DNA of 64,000 bases, taken from NCBI RefSeq assembly GCF_004123675.1, contig NZ_CP035417.1, positions 1,417,501-1,481,500 on the forward strand, read 5' to 3'. Below the pieces are notes generated by a model, which did no database searches, had not been told where the DNA came from, and saw nothing but the letters and a program-made list of their open reading frames with translations. The DNA comes from Leisingera sp. NJS204. GTDB taxonomy: Bacteria > Pseudomonadota > Alphaproteobacteria > Rhodobacterales > Rhodobacteraceae. Made by a program: the position numbers and the translations under genes. Shown piece after piece: positions 1 through 9,081 of the stretch (position 1 is the stretch's first letter; every line of letters starts with the position of its first letter).

Positions 1-47
1 TGGTGATCGCCCGCCAGGCGATGGGTGCCTTTCAGGGAGGGAAGTGA
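1..47 (+). CDS. 3' end of an unidentified upstream gene (partial)
   Basis: A reading frame is open from the window edge to the TGA at 45-47 and ends with residues VIARQAMGAFQGGK. The CoA-ligase gene begins one base after this stop, so the two are probably cotranscribed. The visible part is too short to name a family. Confidence 0.45.
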   Translation, partial: VIARQAMGAFQGGK

Positions 48-48
48 T

Positions 49-1662
49 ATGCTGGGACTAACCGCGCATGTAGACAGTTTTGCCCGGGACAACCTGCCGC
101 CTGCGGATCAATGGCCTGAGTTTCTGCTGGAGGGGTTTGACTATCCGGAACACCTGAATGCCGCTGTCGAGCTGACCGATGCGATGGTTGAAAAGGGGTT
201 CGGCGACCGCACTGCGCTGATAGGCAACGGGCGCTACCGGACCTACAAAGAACTGGCGGACTGGACCAACCGGCTGGCGCATGTGCTGAGCGAGGATCTG
301 GGGGTGAAGCCTGGCAACCGGGTGCTGATCCGCTCGGCCAACAACCCGGCGATGGTGGCCTGCTGGCTGGCGGCAACCAAGGCGGGCGCGGTGGTGGTCA
401 ATACCATGCCGATGCTGCGCAAGGGAGAGCTGGCCAAGATCGTCGATAAGGCCCAAGTGTCCCATGCGCTGTGCGACACAAGGCTGAAGGATGAGCTGGT
501 CGCCTGCGCCAAGGATTCGGAATTCCTGAAAACGGTTGTCGGCTTTGACGGCACGTCCAATCACGATGCGGAACTGGACCGGCTGGCACTGGAAAAACCA
601 GTGGCTTATGAAGCGGTGCAGACGGGGCGTGATGACGTGGCCCTGCTGGGTTTCACCTCCGGCACCACCGGCGCACCCAAGGCAACCATGCATTTCCACC
701 GTGATCTGCTGATCATCGCTGACGGATATGCGCGTGAAGTGCTGGATGTGCAGCCGGAGGATGTGTTCGTTGGCTCGCCGCCGCTGGCCTTTACCTTCGG
801 GCTGGGCGGGCTGGCGATCTTTCCTTTGCGCTTTGGTGCTGCGGCGACGCTCTTGGAAAACGCTTCGCCGCCGAACCTCATTGAGATCATTGAGAAATAC
901 AAGGCGACGGTTTGCTTCACCGCGCCGACTGCTTACCGCGTGATGCTGCGGGCGATGGAGGAGGGGGCGGATCTGTCGTCGCTGCGGGCGGCAGTGTCGG
1001 CCGGGGAGACTCTGCCCGCGCCGGTTTATGACGAGTGGATGCAGAAGACCGGCAAACCGATGCTGGACGGGATCGGGGCGACGGAGATGCTGCATATCTT
1101 CATCACCAACCGGTTCAGCGACCACCGGCCCGCTTGCACCGGCAAGCCTGTGGGCGGCTATCAGGTGAAGGTGCTGGATAAAAACGGCAACGAGGCTCCG
1201 CGCGGCGACATCGGGCGGCTGGCAGTCAGGGGACCCACAGGGTGCCGTTACCTGGCCGATGACCGGCAGGCTGGGTATGTGCAAGACGGCTGGAACATCA
1301 CCGGCGACAGTTTTATCCGGGATGACCGCGGGTATTTGCACTTTGCCGCCCGCAACGATGACATGATCGTTTCCTCCGGGTACAACATTGCAGGACCTGA
1401 GGTAGAGGCGGCCTTGCTGGCGCATGAAGCGGTGGTGGAATGCGCGGTGATCGGCGTCCCGGATGAAGCGCGGGGCGAGATTGTGCAGGCGCATGTGGTG
1501 CTGGCCGATGAGCTGGCGCCGTCGGATGAAATGGTCAAGCTGCTGCAGGATCACGTAAAGGCGGAAATTGCGCCTTACAAGTATCCGCGTTCATTGGTGT
1601 TTACCACGGCACTGCCAAAGACCGAGACCGGAAAAATCCAGCGGTTCAGGCTGAAAGCCTAG
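49..1662 (+). CDS. AMP-forming aryl-CoA ligase (benzoate / 2-aminobenzoate-CoA ligase type)
   Basis: Activates a carboxylic acid, probably aromatic, to its CoA thioester through an acyl-adenylate, in the cytoplasm. The 537-residue protein has the ANL-superfamily order: large N-terminal domain with the P-loop TSGTTGAPK (about residues 203-211), then GATEM, a hinge region, and a small C-terminal domain ending in PKTETGKIQRF with the catalytic lysine. Length and the motifs around GFTSGTTGAPKATMHFHRD fit the benzoate-CoA ligase subfamily, which includes 2-aminobenzoate-CoA ligases of Rhodobacterales. The ATG at 49 is preferred over a GTG at 25 because AGGGAGG lies just upstream and the GTG would overlap the preceding gene. 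The exact acid cannot be read from sequence. Confidence 0.8.
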   Translation: MLGLTAHVDSFARDNLPPADQWPEFLLEGFDYPEHLNAAVELTDAMVEKGFGDRTALIGNGRYRTYKELADWTNRLAHVLSEDLGVKPGNRVLIRSANNPAMVACWLAATKAGAVVVNTMPMLRKGELAKIVDKAQVSHALCDTRLKDELVACAKDSEFLKTVVGFDGTSNHDAELDRLALEKPVAYEAVQTGRDDVALLGFTSGTTGAPKATMHFHRDLLIIADGYAREVLDVQPEDVFVGSPPLAFTFGLGGLAIFPLRFGAAATLLENASPPNLIEIIEKYKATVCFTAPTAYRVMLRAMEEGADLSSLRAAVSAGETLPAPVYDEWMQKTGKPMLDGIGATEMLHIFITNRFSDHRPACTGKPVGGYQVKVLDKNGNEAPRGDIGRLAVRGPTGCRYLADDRQAGYVQDGWNITGDSFIRDDRGYLHFAARNDDMIVSSGYNIAGPEVEAALLAHEAVVECAVIGVPDEARGEIVQAHVVLADELAPSDEMVKLLQDHVKAEIAPYKYPRSLVFTTALPKTETGKIQRFRLKA

Positions 1663-1925
1663 CTGCCAGGGATTTCTCAGTGCTTATCCTGTTGGCGGCT
1701 GCCAAGCAGCCGTCAGGGTGCATGAGTTTTATACTCGCAGCACGCATGCGGCATGCCGAAGATCCGTTCTGCGGGCATCTGTGCCGCGCTCTTCAACCGT
1801 TTCAACGCACTCGGCATAGCCGAGATAACACACAAAGCATGACATCAATGGGGAAAGGGGCCACCACGCTTATCGTTGCTGAGGAATTGCGCACCATCAA
1901 AATGAAGATGAAGCACGAGAAGGTG
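1663..1925. other. Non-coding stretch before the integrase relic
   Basis: No convincing gene. One frame stays open here into the integrase remnant downstream, but its residues before about position 1926 resemble no known family. It is probably decayed mobile-element or intergenic DNA. Confidence 0.4.
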
Positions 1926-2132
1926 AGCTACTGCAAAACGCACGGGTTCGGGAAGAACGCGACGATCGAGCTGTATCTGGCCGGTTGTGATGACGAGATG
2001 GTCAAGGCTGTCACCGGTCACTCAGGCGTTGAGATGCTGAAAAAGTACGGTGGGCCGATCCGGCAAAGAGAGTTGGCGAAGGGCGCGCAAGAGGCAAGAA
2101 ATCAATTGGAACGAAGCAAGATCGAAACGTGA
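1926..2132 (+). pseudogene. Tyrosine recombinase (integrase) remnant, C-terminal fragment
   Basis: About 70 residues match the C-terminal catalytic part of phage/island-type integrases: an HGFGKNATIELYLAG stretch where HGLRK is expected, then VKAVTGHSGVEMLKKYGG with the second histidine box and the nucleophile tyrosine, and a basic RQRELAKGAQEARNQ tail. The arginine of the HxxR box is replaced by glycine (codon GGG), and the N-terminal DNA-binding and first catalytic parts are missing. It ends 68 bp from the 3' end of tRNA-Cys, the usual target end for such enzymes. I read it as the relic of an integrated element. No second attachment copy of the tRNA end is seen in the window. Confidence 0.65.
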
Positions 2133-2200
2133 AAGTTTCAACGGTTGTTTCAAAAATCGCAGTGGAGGAGAGGATGGATGACGCAAGTCATTGATTTAAT

Positions 2201-2274
2201 TGGAGGCGAGTACCGGAATCGAACCGGTGTACACGGATTTGCAATCCGCTGCGTAACCACTCCGCCAACTCGCC
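2201..2274 (-). tRNA. tRNA-Cys (GCA)
   Basis: Read on the minus strand, the 74-nt sequence folds as a tRNA with 7-bp acceptor arms GGCGAGT / ACTCGCC, an anticodon loop TTGCAAA with anticodon GCA, the T-loop GGTTCGATTCC, discriminator U as expected for Cys, and an encoded CCA end. The integrase relic lies next to its 3' end. Confidence 0.95.
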
Positions 2275-2379
2275 AGCCGTGGTGTAGGGCGTGATTAATC
2301 ACATGCTTGCAGCCTGTGCAAGAGGCGTATTGCCTCTGTCCGGGCCAAAAACTGCTTTTCTTTCCAGATAGGAAAAATC

Positions 2380-3093
2380 TCAGCTGTCCGCACTTTGGCC
2401 AGGTGCTGCCGCACGGATGGCTTTGGCGATCAAGGCGGGAATACCGGGCAGCGCGCCTGTGACGGGCAGCAGAATTCCTTGGAAAAAGGCAGCCTCAAGC
2501 GCTTGGGGGATGTCCTGTTTTACATGGTCGCCGGCCTGGGCAAAGAACGGCAGGCAAATTGAACAAGCAGGCAAGGCGGTTGCGGCGGTTTCAATCCGCG
2601 GGGATTGTTCCACATAGCCGGGCGACAGTGTGCAGCCGGGCAGCAAGGGACGCAGGCGGGCGGCAAAATGTTCTGCGGCCTCTGCTGCTTTGGGGCCGCG
2701 GGCAGAGCCGTGCGCGGCAAGCAGAAGATGCGTTTCTGCTAACGGCCAGCTTAGCCTTTGTGCGGCCAGGCGGACGGCCTGTGCCGCGAGGGCGGGCAGG
2801 GAGGCATCCAGACCGAAAGGCGGTGCCATACGGTAGCTGCGGCCCTGAAGGCGGCCGGGCAGAACCTTGGCCGTGAACCATCCCTGCGACATGAAAAACG
2901 GATAGACCACGGCGTCCTCGGCCATTTCGCGCTCCAGCCGTCCAGGCGTGGCGAGGGTGGAGGAGCGCACATCCCAGTCGGGCAGATGCGCCGCAACCTC
3001 TGCTGCGAGACCGGCCAGGGCGGCCTCTGCCGGAGCAGGGCCGGAAGGCTGGCCATGGGCGGTTATAACGGCGGTGCGCGTGATCTTTGTCAA
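2380..3093 (-). CDS. CbiX/SirB-type sirohydrochlorin chelatase family protein
   Basis: Probably inserts cobalt or iron into sirohydrochlorin for cobalamin or siroheme. The roughly 237-residue protein has two related halves: an N-terminal VITAHGQPSGP segment and a second LLLAAHGSARGP segment carrying a conserved histidine of the chelatase fold. A longer frame starts at 3303, but that start lies inside tRNA-Gly, so a TTG at 3093 (TLTKITRTAVITAHG) is the most likely start. No ATG or GTG is well placed and the ribosome-binding site is weak, so the start is uncertain. It is monocistronic, with no cob genes nearby, and its cobalamin or siroheme role is inferred from family only. Confidence 0.65.
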   Translation of the reverse strand: MTKITRTAVITAHGQPSGPAPAEAALAGLAAEVAAHLPDWDVRSSTLATPGRLEREMAEDAVVYPFFMSQGWFTAKVLPGRLQGRSYRMAPPFGLDASLPALAAQAVRLAAQRLSWPLAETHLLLAAHGSARGPKAAEAAEHFAARLRPLLPGCTLSPGYVEQSPRIETAATALPACSICLPFFAQAGDHVKQDIPQALEAAFFQGILLPVTGALPGIPALIAKAIRAAAPGQSADS

Positions 3094-3266
3094 GGTGGGG
3101 GTCCGGATCGTTGAAATTGCGGAAGCTGGCAGGATTGTTCCTATATTTGGGGAGCTTGCCGGGAACTCTGCAAGGCTTTGAGGGATTTTTTCTGCGGTGT
3201 GTTGAGAAACGAAACCAAGAAGGTTGACCTTCCCGGGCGCTTCACCTAAATCAGCAAACACTCTGA

Positions 3267-3340
3267 GCGGGTATGGTGAAATGGTATCATAAGAGCCTTC
3301 CAAGCTTAAGGTGCGGGTTCGATTCCCGCTACCCGCTCCA
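3267..3340 (+). tRNA. tRNA-Gly (UCC)
   Basis: A 74-nt cloverleaf with acceptor arms GCGGGTA / TACCCGC, anticodon loop CTTCCAA (anticodon TCC), T-loop GGTTCGATTCC, discriminator T and an encoded CCA end. Confidence 0.95.
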
Positions 3341-3506
3341 GATCTTCCCCGATTGCCATTCTGTTACACCGTGACGCGGGTTGTCCGCGCTTTCATGTGC
3401 TTTTTGAAACGGCTCAGTGCTTGACGCGCGGGGCCTGCAGGGCCATGAACCTTGGCGAATGCGCGGGATTTCATACCCGCCAGCCCAAAGTGCAGAAGGA
3501 TCCGGA

Positions 3507-5306
3507 ATGGCGCGGAGACAAGCGGCCCCGAATGCGGAACAGGAGCGGGAAGGCTCCCGTAAAATTGGCGTGCTGTCGGCGCTGTGGCCGTATATGCGGC
3601 CATACCGTTTGCTGATGCTTGCCGCGACCTGCGCGCTGGTAATGACCGCAGGGCTGTCGCTGACGCTGCCTTTGGCGGTGCGCCGGGTGGTCGACAATTT
3701 CCGGGTCTCGGATTCCGAACTTCTGAACCTCTATTTTGGCGCGGCGCTGGGAATTGCTGCGCTGCTCGCGGCTGGCACCGGCGTGCGCTATGCGCTGGTG
3801 ACCCGGCTGGGGGAGCGGGTGGTGGCTGATATCCGCAAGGCGGTGTTCGACCGGGTGATCGGCATGAGCCCGGAGTTTTACGAACGTGTCATGACCGGCG
3901 AAGTGCTGAGCCGGATCACCACTGATACAACGCTGATCCAGTCGGTACTGGGGTCCTCGGTGTCGATCGCGTTGCGCAATTTGCTGATTTTCCTTGGCGG
4001 CATGGTGCTGATGCTGCTGACCTCGGCCAAGCTGACGATGATGGTGCTGCTGATCGTGCCGGCCGTTATTGTCCCGATCCTGGTGCTGGGCCGCCGCCTG
4101 CGTGCGATCAGCAAGGAAAATCAGGACTGGATCGCAGCCTCCTCGGGCAATGCGGGCGAGGCGCTGGGGGCGGTGCAGACCGTGCAGGCCTTTACCCATG
4201 AGGCCGCCAGCCGCCTGAAGTTCGGCGAGATGACCGAGACCGCCTATAATGTTTCCTGCCGCCGGATCCAGACGCGTGCTTATCTGACGGTAATCGTGAT
4301 TTTCCTGGTGTTCTCCGGCGTGGTCGGCGTGCTGTGGATGGGCGCAAATGACGTGCGCGCGGGTGTTATGTCCGAAGGGTCCCTGATCCAGTTTGTGATC
4401 TATGCGGTGCTGGTGGCAGGCTCGGTGGCGGCGCTGTCGGAAATCTGGAGCGAGCTGCAGCGCGCTGCCGGTGCGACCGAGCGGCTGGTGGAATTGCTGA
4501 ATGCGAATGATACCGTGCTGGATCCGGTTGCGGCGCAGGTGCTGCCTGCGCCTGTGAAGGGTGAGATCCAGTTCGACAATGTGTCCTTCCGCTATCCGTC
4601 ACGTCCTGATGTCTCGGCGCTGGACGCGGTGTCGCTGGCGGTGAAACCGGGCGAGACGGTTGCCTTTGTCGGGCCGTCCGGCGCGGGCAAGACCACCATC
4701 ATTCAGTTGCTGCAGCGGTTCTATGACCCGAACCAGGGCGCGGTGAAACTGGACGGTGTGGCGCTGTCGGCACTGCAGCGGGATGAGTTCCGCCATCACA
4801 TTGCGCTGGTGCCGCAGGACCCGGTGATTTTTGCGGCCTCAGCCCGCGAGAATATCCGCTTTGGCCGGCCGGAAGCCTCGGATGCCGAGGTTGAGGCTGC
4901 AGCCCAAGCCGCCGCCGCGCATGACTTCATCTCGAAACTGCCCGAAGGCTATGACAGTTTCGTCGGCGAGCGCGGGGTGATGCTGTCGGGCGGCCAGAAA
5001 CAGCGGATTGCCATTGCCCGTGCCATCCTGCGCGATGCGCCGGTGCTGCTGCTGGACGAGGCGACCTCGGCGCTGGATGCTGAAAGCGAACGTCTGGTGC
5101 AGGCCGCGGTGGACGAGCTGAGCCAGGGCCGGACGACACTGATCGTGGCGCACCGTCTGGCAACGGTCAAAAAGGCCGACCGGATTGTGGTGATGGATCA
5201 GGGCCGGATCGTGGCCACCGGCACCCATGATGAGCTGGTGGCGCAAGGCGGGCTTTATGCGCGGCTGGCCAAGCTGCAGTTCACCGAAGGACTGGCGGCG
5301 GAGTAA
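3507..5306 (+). CDS. ABC exporter, fused membrane and ATPase domains (MsbA-like)
   Basis: A 599-residue half-transporter that would act as a homodimer in the inner membrane. The N-terminal half has about six hydrophobic segments of the type-1 exporter fold. The C-terminal ATPase carries Walker A GPSGAGKTT, signature LSGGQKQR, Walker B VLLLDEAT and the H-loop AHRL. The ATG at 3507 is chosen because AGAAGGA precedes it by about six bases; an upstream ATG at 3417 lacks such a site. A strong terminator follows. Lipid or hydrophobic-compound export is the common role of the family, but the substrate is unknown. Confidence 0.85.
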   Translation: MARRQAAPNAEQEREGSRKIGVLSALWPYMRPYRLLMLAATCALVMTAGLSLTLPLAVRRVVDNFRVSDSELLNLYFGAALGIAALLAAGTGVRYALVTRLGERVVADIRKAVFDRVIGMSPEFYERVMTGEVLSRITTDTTLIQSVLGSSVSIALRNLLIFLGGMVLMLLTSAKLTMMVLLIVPAVIVPILVLGRRLRAISKENQDWIAASSGNAGEALGAVQTVQAFTHEAASRLKFGEMTETAYNVSCRRIQTRAYLTVIVIFLVFSGVVGVLWMGANDVRAGVMSEGSLIQFVIYAVLVAGSVAALSEIWSELQRAAGATERLVELLNANDTVLDPVAAQVLPAPVKGEIQFDNVSFRYPSRPDVSALDAVSLAVKPGETVAFVGPSGAGKTTIIQLLQRFYDPNQGAVKLDGVALSALQRDEFRHHIALVPQDPVIFAASARENIRFGRPEASDAEVEAAAQAAAAHDFISKLPEGYDSFVGERGVMLSGGQKQRIAIARAILRDAPVLLLDEATSALDAESERLVQAAVDELSQGRTTLIVAHRLATVKKADRIVVMDQGRIVATGTHDELVAQGGLYARLAKLQFTEGLAAE

Positions 5307-5330
5307 CTGCTGAACAGAGCAAAGTGACAA

Positions 5331-5360
5331 GCGCCCCGGATCGTTTCCGGGGCGCTTTTT
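5331..5360 (+). terminator. Intrinsic terminator after the ABC exporter
   Basis: A perfect 10-bp stem (GCGCCCCGGA / TCCGGGGCGC) with a 5-nt loop is followed directly by TTTTT. Confidence 0.85.
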
Positions 5361-5514
5361 GCTGGTAAAACCGCCAAAGGCCGGAAAATGGCGCCACGTC
5401 ATGCCGCAAATTGCCTTGGCGTGACCCTGCACCGGCGCTTGCGCAATTGCCTGTTTGCAATAGTCTGGGCGCAAACAGAACACCCCATGAATTGGGGGAA
5501 CGGGGAGGAGATTT

Positions 5515-7407
5515 ATGGGATTTTCCGGAGTCGCAGACCGCGACGCGCTGCAGAACGAAATGCCGTATGAGGCGCGGGATCTGCCGGCCACGCTGTATGG
5601 GCTGCTGTCACGGACGGCGGGCAAATACCCCAACGGCAAGGCGGTCAGCTATCAGATTTTTTCCGGCCCCCGGGACAAGGCGGAAACCCTGACCTGGAGC
5701 ACGCTGAAGGATCAGGTGAGCCAGGCGGCCAATATGTTCCGCGCGCTGGGGATCGGAGAGCAGGACGTGGTCGCCTATGTGCTGCCCAATTGCCACGAGA
5801 CGCTGGTCACCATGCTGGGCGGCGCGGTGGCGGGGATTGTGAACCCGATCAACCCGCTCTTGGAGCCAGAGCAGATCGCGTCGATCCTGCGGGAAACCAA
5901 GGCCAAGGTGGTGGTGACCCTGCGGCCCTTCCCCAAGACCGACGTGGCCCAGAAGGTGGCCGAGGCCGTGCGCCATGCGCCTGGGGTGAACACGGTGCTG
6001 GAAGTGGACCTGAACCGCTATCTGACGCCGCCGAAATCCTGGATCGTGCCGCTGATCCGGCCCAAGCTGGACAATCAGGCCAAGGCGGCCCATGCGGATT
6101 ACCTGAATTTCTCCAAGGAAGTGGCAAAACATCCCGCCACGCTGAATTTCGCCGACAGCGACGGCGACCGGGTTGCCTGCTATTTCCACACCGGCGGCAC
6201 CACGGGAATGCCCAAGGTTGCGCAGCACAAATACTCGGGCCTGATCTATAACGGCTGGCTGGGGGACAAGCTGCTGTTCACCGAAGAAGACAACATCATG
6301 TGCCCGCTGCCGTTGTTTCATGTCTTTGCGGTGCATGTGATCATGATGGCGGCGGTATCCTCGGGGGCGCATGTGGTGTTTCCGACGCCGCAGGGCTATC
6401 GCGGCGAGGGGGTGTTCGACAATTTCTGGAAGCTGATCGAACGCTGGAAGATCACCTTTATCATCACCGTGCCCACTGCTGTTTCGGCGCTGATGCAGCG
6501 GGAAGTGGACGCTGATATCTCCTCGGTGAAAACGGCGTTTTCGGGCTCGGCCCCGATGCCGATGGAATTGTTCAAGCGGTTCGAGGCAGCGTCAGGCGTG
6601 ACCATTGTCGAAGGTTACGGCTTGACCGAGGCGACCTGCCTGGTGTCCTGCAACCCTCCGGGCGGGGAAAAAAAGGTCGGGTCGGTTGGGATCCCTCTCC
6701 CCTATACCGATGTGCGGATCGTCAAGCAGACCTCCGACGGCCCGCTGGAATGCGGTGTAGATGAAGTGGGGGAAATCTGCATTTCCAACCCCGGCGTCTA
6801 CCCCGGCAACACCTATACCGAAGCCGAAAAAAACGCGGACCTCTACTATCAGGACAAATACCTGCGCACCGGCGACTTGGGGCGGATTGACGGGGATGGC
6901 TACCTGTGGATCACCGGCCGTGCCAAGGATCTGATCATCCGCGGCGGCCACAACATCGATCCGGCCGAGATCGAAGAGGCGCTGCTGGGGCATGAAGCGG
7001 TGGCATTTGCCGGCGCTATCGGCCAGCCGGATGCCCACTCGGGCGAGCTGCCTTGTGCCTTTGTCGAGCTGGTGGGCGGCGCCTCGGTCAGCGAGGCGGA
7101 GCTGCTGGAATACTGCAAAATCCACGTGCATGAGCGGGCGGCGATCCCCAAGCATATGACGGTGCTGGACGAGCTGCCGAAAACCGCCGTGGGCAAGGTA
7201 TTCAAGCCGGATCTGCGCAAACATGCGATCACCCGTGTTTACAACGGCGCACTGGAAAAGGCCGGTCTGGCTGCACGTGTTGTCAGTGTCACCGACGACA
7301 AAAAACGCGGCCTGGTGGCCCAAGTGGCGGCCAATGGCAGTGCCGAGCCTGAAATTTCCGCTGTTCTGGCCAGCTTTACCCGGCCCTGGGAGCCGGCGGC
7401 GGACTGA
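5515..7407 (+). CDS. AMP-forming acyl-CoA synthetase
   Basis: A 630-residue ANL-superfamily ligase that should activate an acyl chain to its CoA ester. It shows the P-loop HTGGTTGMPK (about 225-234), the core motif YGLTEAT, the hinge-region sequence GRAKDLIIRGGHNIDPAEIEEA and the C-terminal PKTAVGKVF lysine motif. It is longer than the aryl ligase at the window edge, with extra residues at the N-terminus (about 20) and C-terminus (about 45). GGGGAGGAG lies seven bases before the ATG. Flanking terminators isolate it as a single-gene unit. The substrate is probably a medium or long fatty acid, but sequence alone does not decide this. Confidence 0.8.
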   Translation: MGFSGVADRDALQNEMPYEARDLPATLYGLLSRTAGKYPNGKAVSYQIFSGPRDKAETLTWSTLKDQVSQAANMFRALGIGEQDVVAYVLPNCHETLVTMLGGAVAGIVNPINPLLEPEQIASILRETKAKVVVTLRPFPKTDVAQKVAEAVRHAPGVNTVLEVDLNRYLTPPKSWIVPLIRPKLDNQAKAAHADYLNFSKEVAKHPATLNFADSDGDRVACYFHTGGTTGMPKVAQHKYSGLIYNGWLGDKLLFTEEDNIMCPLPLFHVFAVHVIMMAAVSSGAHVVFPTPQGYRGEGVFDNFWKLIERWKITFIITVPTAVSALMQREVDADISSVKTAFSGSAPMPMELFKRFEAASGVTIVEGYGLTEATCLVSCNPPGGEKKVGSVGIPLPYTDVRIVKQTSDGPLECGVDEVGEICISNPGVYPGNTYTEAEKNADLYYQDKYLRTGDLGRIDGDGYLWITGRAKDLIIRGGHNIDPAEIEEALLGHEAVAFAGAIGQPDAHSGELPCAFVELVGGASVSEAELLEYCKIHVHERAAIPKHMTVLDELPKTAVGKVFKPDLRKHAITRVYNGALEKAGLAARVVSVTDDKKRGLVAQVAANGSAEPEISAVLASFTRPWEPAAD

Positions 7408-7433
7408 ACCTGATTGTAAACGTGAGATAAAAG

Positions 7434-7455
7434 GCGCCCTCAGGGGCGCTTTTTC
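7434..7455 (+). terminator. Intrinsic terminator after the acyl-CoA synthetase
   Basis: A GCGCCC / GGGCGC stem with a 4-nt loop is followed by TTTTTC. Confidence 0.75.
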
Positions 7456-7524
7456 ATTCAGGCATTCCATTTGCGGGAATCTCTGCCTAGGCTCGGAAAA
7501 ACAGACACGCAGGGAGGCTCGCGG

Positions 7525-8460
7525 ATGGATTATGAACGGCTGATCGACGAAGAGACCTGGGACTTTATCCAGAAGACCGGGGAGCACTACCCTGATGACG
7601 CCGTTGAAATGACCATTGAAGAGCAGCGCCTGATTTATGACTCCATGGCACGCGAGTTCCGGGTGCCGCGTCCGGATGTGGTTTCGGTCATGGATACCTC
7701 GGCTAACGGGGTGCCGGTCCGGGTCTACACCGCAGGCGATCCGACCCGCACGGTGCTGTTCTGCCATGGCGGCGGTTTTGTGGTTGGCGGGCTCGACAGC
7801 CATGACGATGTCTGCGCCGAGATCTGCGCCCAGACCGGTTACCGGGTAGTGGCCGTGGATTACCGCCTGGCGCCGGAGCACAAGCACCCGGCCGGTTTCG
7901 AGGACGCCTGGACCGCCTTGGAATGGGTGGAGGCCGCTTATGGCACCGGCATTGTCCTGACGGGCGACAGCGCGGGTGCGAACCTGTGCGCTGCGGTGGC
8001 GCATCATGCGCGTGGCCGGACAGAGGCAATCCTGGGGCAGGTGCTGATTTATGGCGCCTTTGGCGGCGATGTGAACCAGGGATCCTATATCGAACATGCC
8101 AAAGCGCCGATGCTGACCCGCGAGGATGTGCTGTTTTACATGGATATCCGCACCGATGGCGCGGCGCCGAAAGATGATCCGCTGTTAACACCGCTTACCG
8201 ACAGCGATTTTGCAGGCCTGCCGCCGACAGTGCTGGTGACGGCTGATTGCGACCCGGTGCGCGATGACTCCCGCGATTACAGCGATCGCATTCTGGAGGC
8301 CGGCGGCAAGGCGCATTGGATCAACGAGCCGGGCCTGATCCACGGATATCTGCGCGCCCGCCACAGCGTGGGCCGGGCGCGGGACAGTTTTGAGCGGATC
8401 TCGGTCGCGATCGAAGCACTGGGGCAGGGGATCTGGAGCTACGATGACGAGGCGCCCTAG
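7525..8460 (+). CDS. Alpha/beta-hydrolase, hormone-sensitive-lipase (HSL) family esterase
   Basis: A 311-residue cytoplasmic esterase or lipase. It has the HSL oxyanion motif HGGG (residues 81-84), the nucleophile elbow GDSAG with Ser149, a likely Asp243 in DCDPVRDD and His273 in LIHGY, which together form the triad. The ATG at 7525 has AGGGAGG upstream. Its stop codon overlaps that of the opposing DUF4453 gene in the four bases CTAG. The natural substrate is unknown. It lies downstream of an acyl-CoA synthetase, though a terminator separates them. Confidence 0.82.
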   Translation: MDYERLIDEETWDFIQKTGEHYPDDAVEMTIEEQRLIYDSMAREFRVPRPDVVSVMDTSANGVPVRVYTAGDPTRTVLFCHGGGFVVGGLDSHDDVCAEICAQTGYRVVAVDYRLAPEHKHPAGFEDAWTALEWVEAAYGTGIVLTGDSAGANLCAAVAHHARGRTEAILGQVLIYGAFGGDVNQGSYIEHAKAPMLTREDVLFYMDIRTDGAAPKDDPLLTPLTDSDFAGLPPTVLVTADCDPVRDDSRDYSDRILEAGGKAHWINEPGLIHGYLRARHSVGRARDSFERISVAIEALGQGIWSYDDEAP

Positions 8461-9014
8461 CCGGCAACCTCACGGCATTGCTCCTGTACCAGCGATGTAT
8501 CCAGCCAGCCGCCGCTGGTTGCTTGCCAATCCGGGCCGGAGGTTGTGACATAGGTCCAGCTGCCAACCGGGATGTGTGAATAGCTGACATAATCTCCGGC
8601 AACGATCTGCCCGACCAGCGGTGCATCCGGACGGTGTCCCGCGCGCAGGCCGGTCACCGGACCCAGCCAGCCCAGGCAGGCGCTTTCAAATTCGTCACGC
8701 ACAGGCAGGTCCCACAGCTGGTGCCTGAGGAACAGATCGTCCAGGTCCAGATAGGTCTGTTTGTTGTTCACCCGGCAGCCGAACCGCGCCTCCATCTCCT
8801 TGACCAAAGCCACCATCCGCCCGGAGTGCGGCGGCAGGGATACGGATTTGCCGATGCAGTCGCCGTTGTCGAACACCGCCCGGCCCAGCGGCGAGCCGAA
8901 ACAATACCCGGCCCGGTCGATAACAGCGTTTCTGGTGAACCAAAGGTCGTGACAGGCATCGCTGGCCAGTACCGGGGACGCCAGCAGGCACAGCGCGGCA
9001 GCAAAAGATTTCAT
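8457..9014 (-). CDS. Exported DUF4453 family protein
   Basis: A 185-residue protein with an N-terminal signal peptide (about residues 1-17, ending PVLAS) and a Cys-rich start of the mature part: ACHDLWFTRNAVIDRAGYCF, with the Trp-Phe-x-Arg-Asn-x-x-x-Asp-Arg-Ala-Gly-Tyr-Cys-Phe pattern of the DUF4453/YARHG type known mainly from Rhodobacterales. Its function is unknown and it is probably periplasmic. Its 3' end overlaps the convergent esterase by 4 bp. Confidence 0.7.
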   Translation of the reverse strand: MKSFAAALCLLASPVLASDACHDLWFTRNAVIDRAGYCFGSPLGRAVFDNGDCIGKSVSLPPHSGRMVALVKEMEARFGCRVNNKQTYLDLDDLFLRHQLWDLPVRDEFESACLGWLGPVTGLRAGHRPDAPLVGQIVAGDYVSYSHIPVGSWTYVTTSGPDWQATSGGWLDTSLVQEQCREVAG

Positions 9015-9081
9015 GGCAATCCTTCCTGATCAACAAAACGGCGGCTGAGGGCCATCCTAGCACACAACCGCCGATTTCGCG

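Noticed and set aside
2380-3303. Longer N-terminus for the CbiX-like protein, starting at 3303
   Set aside because: The start would lie inside tRNA-Gly and the extra residues do not look like protein; the family start is close to VITAHG.
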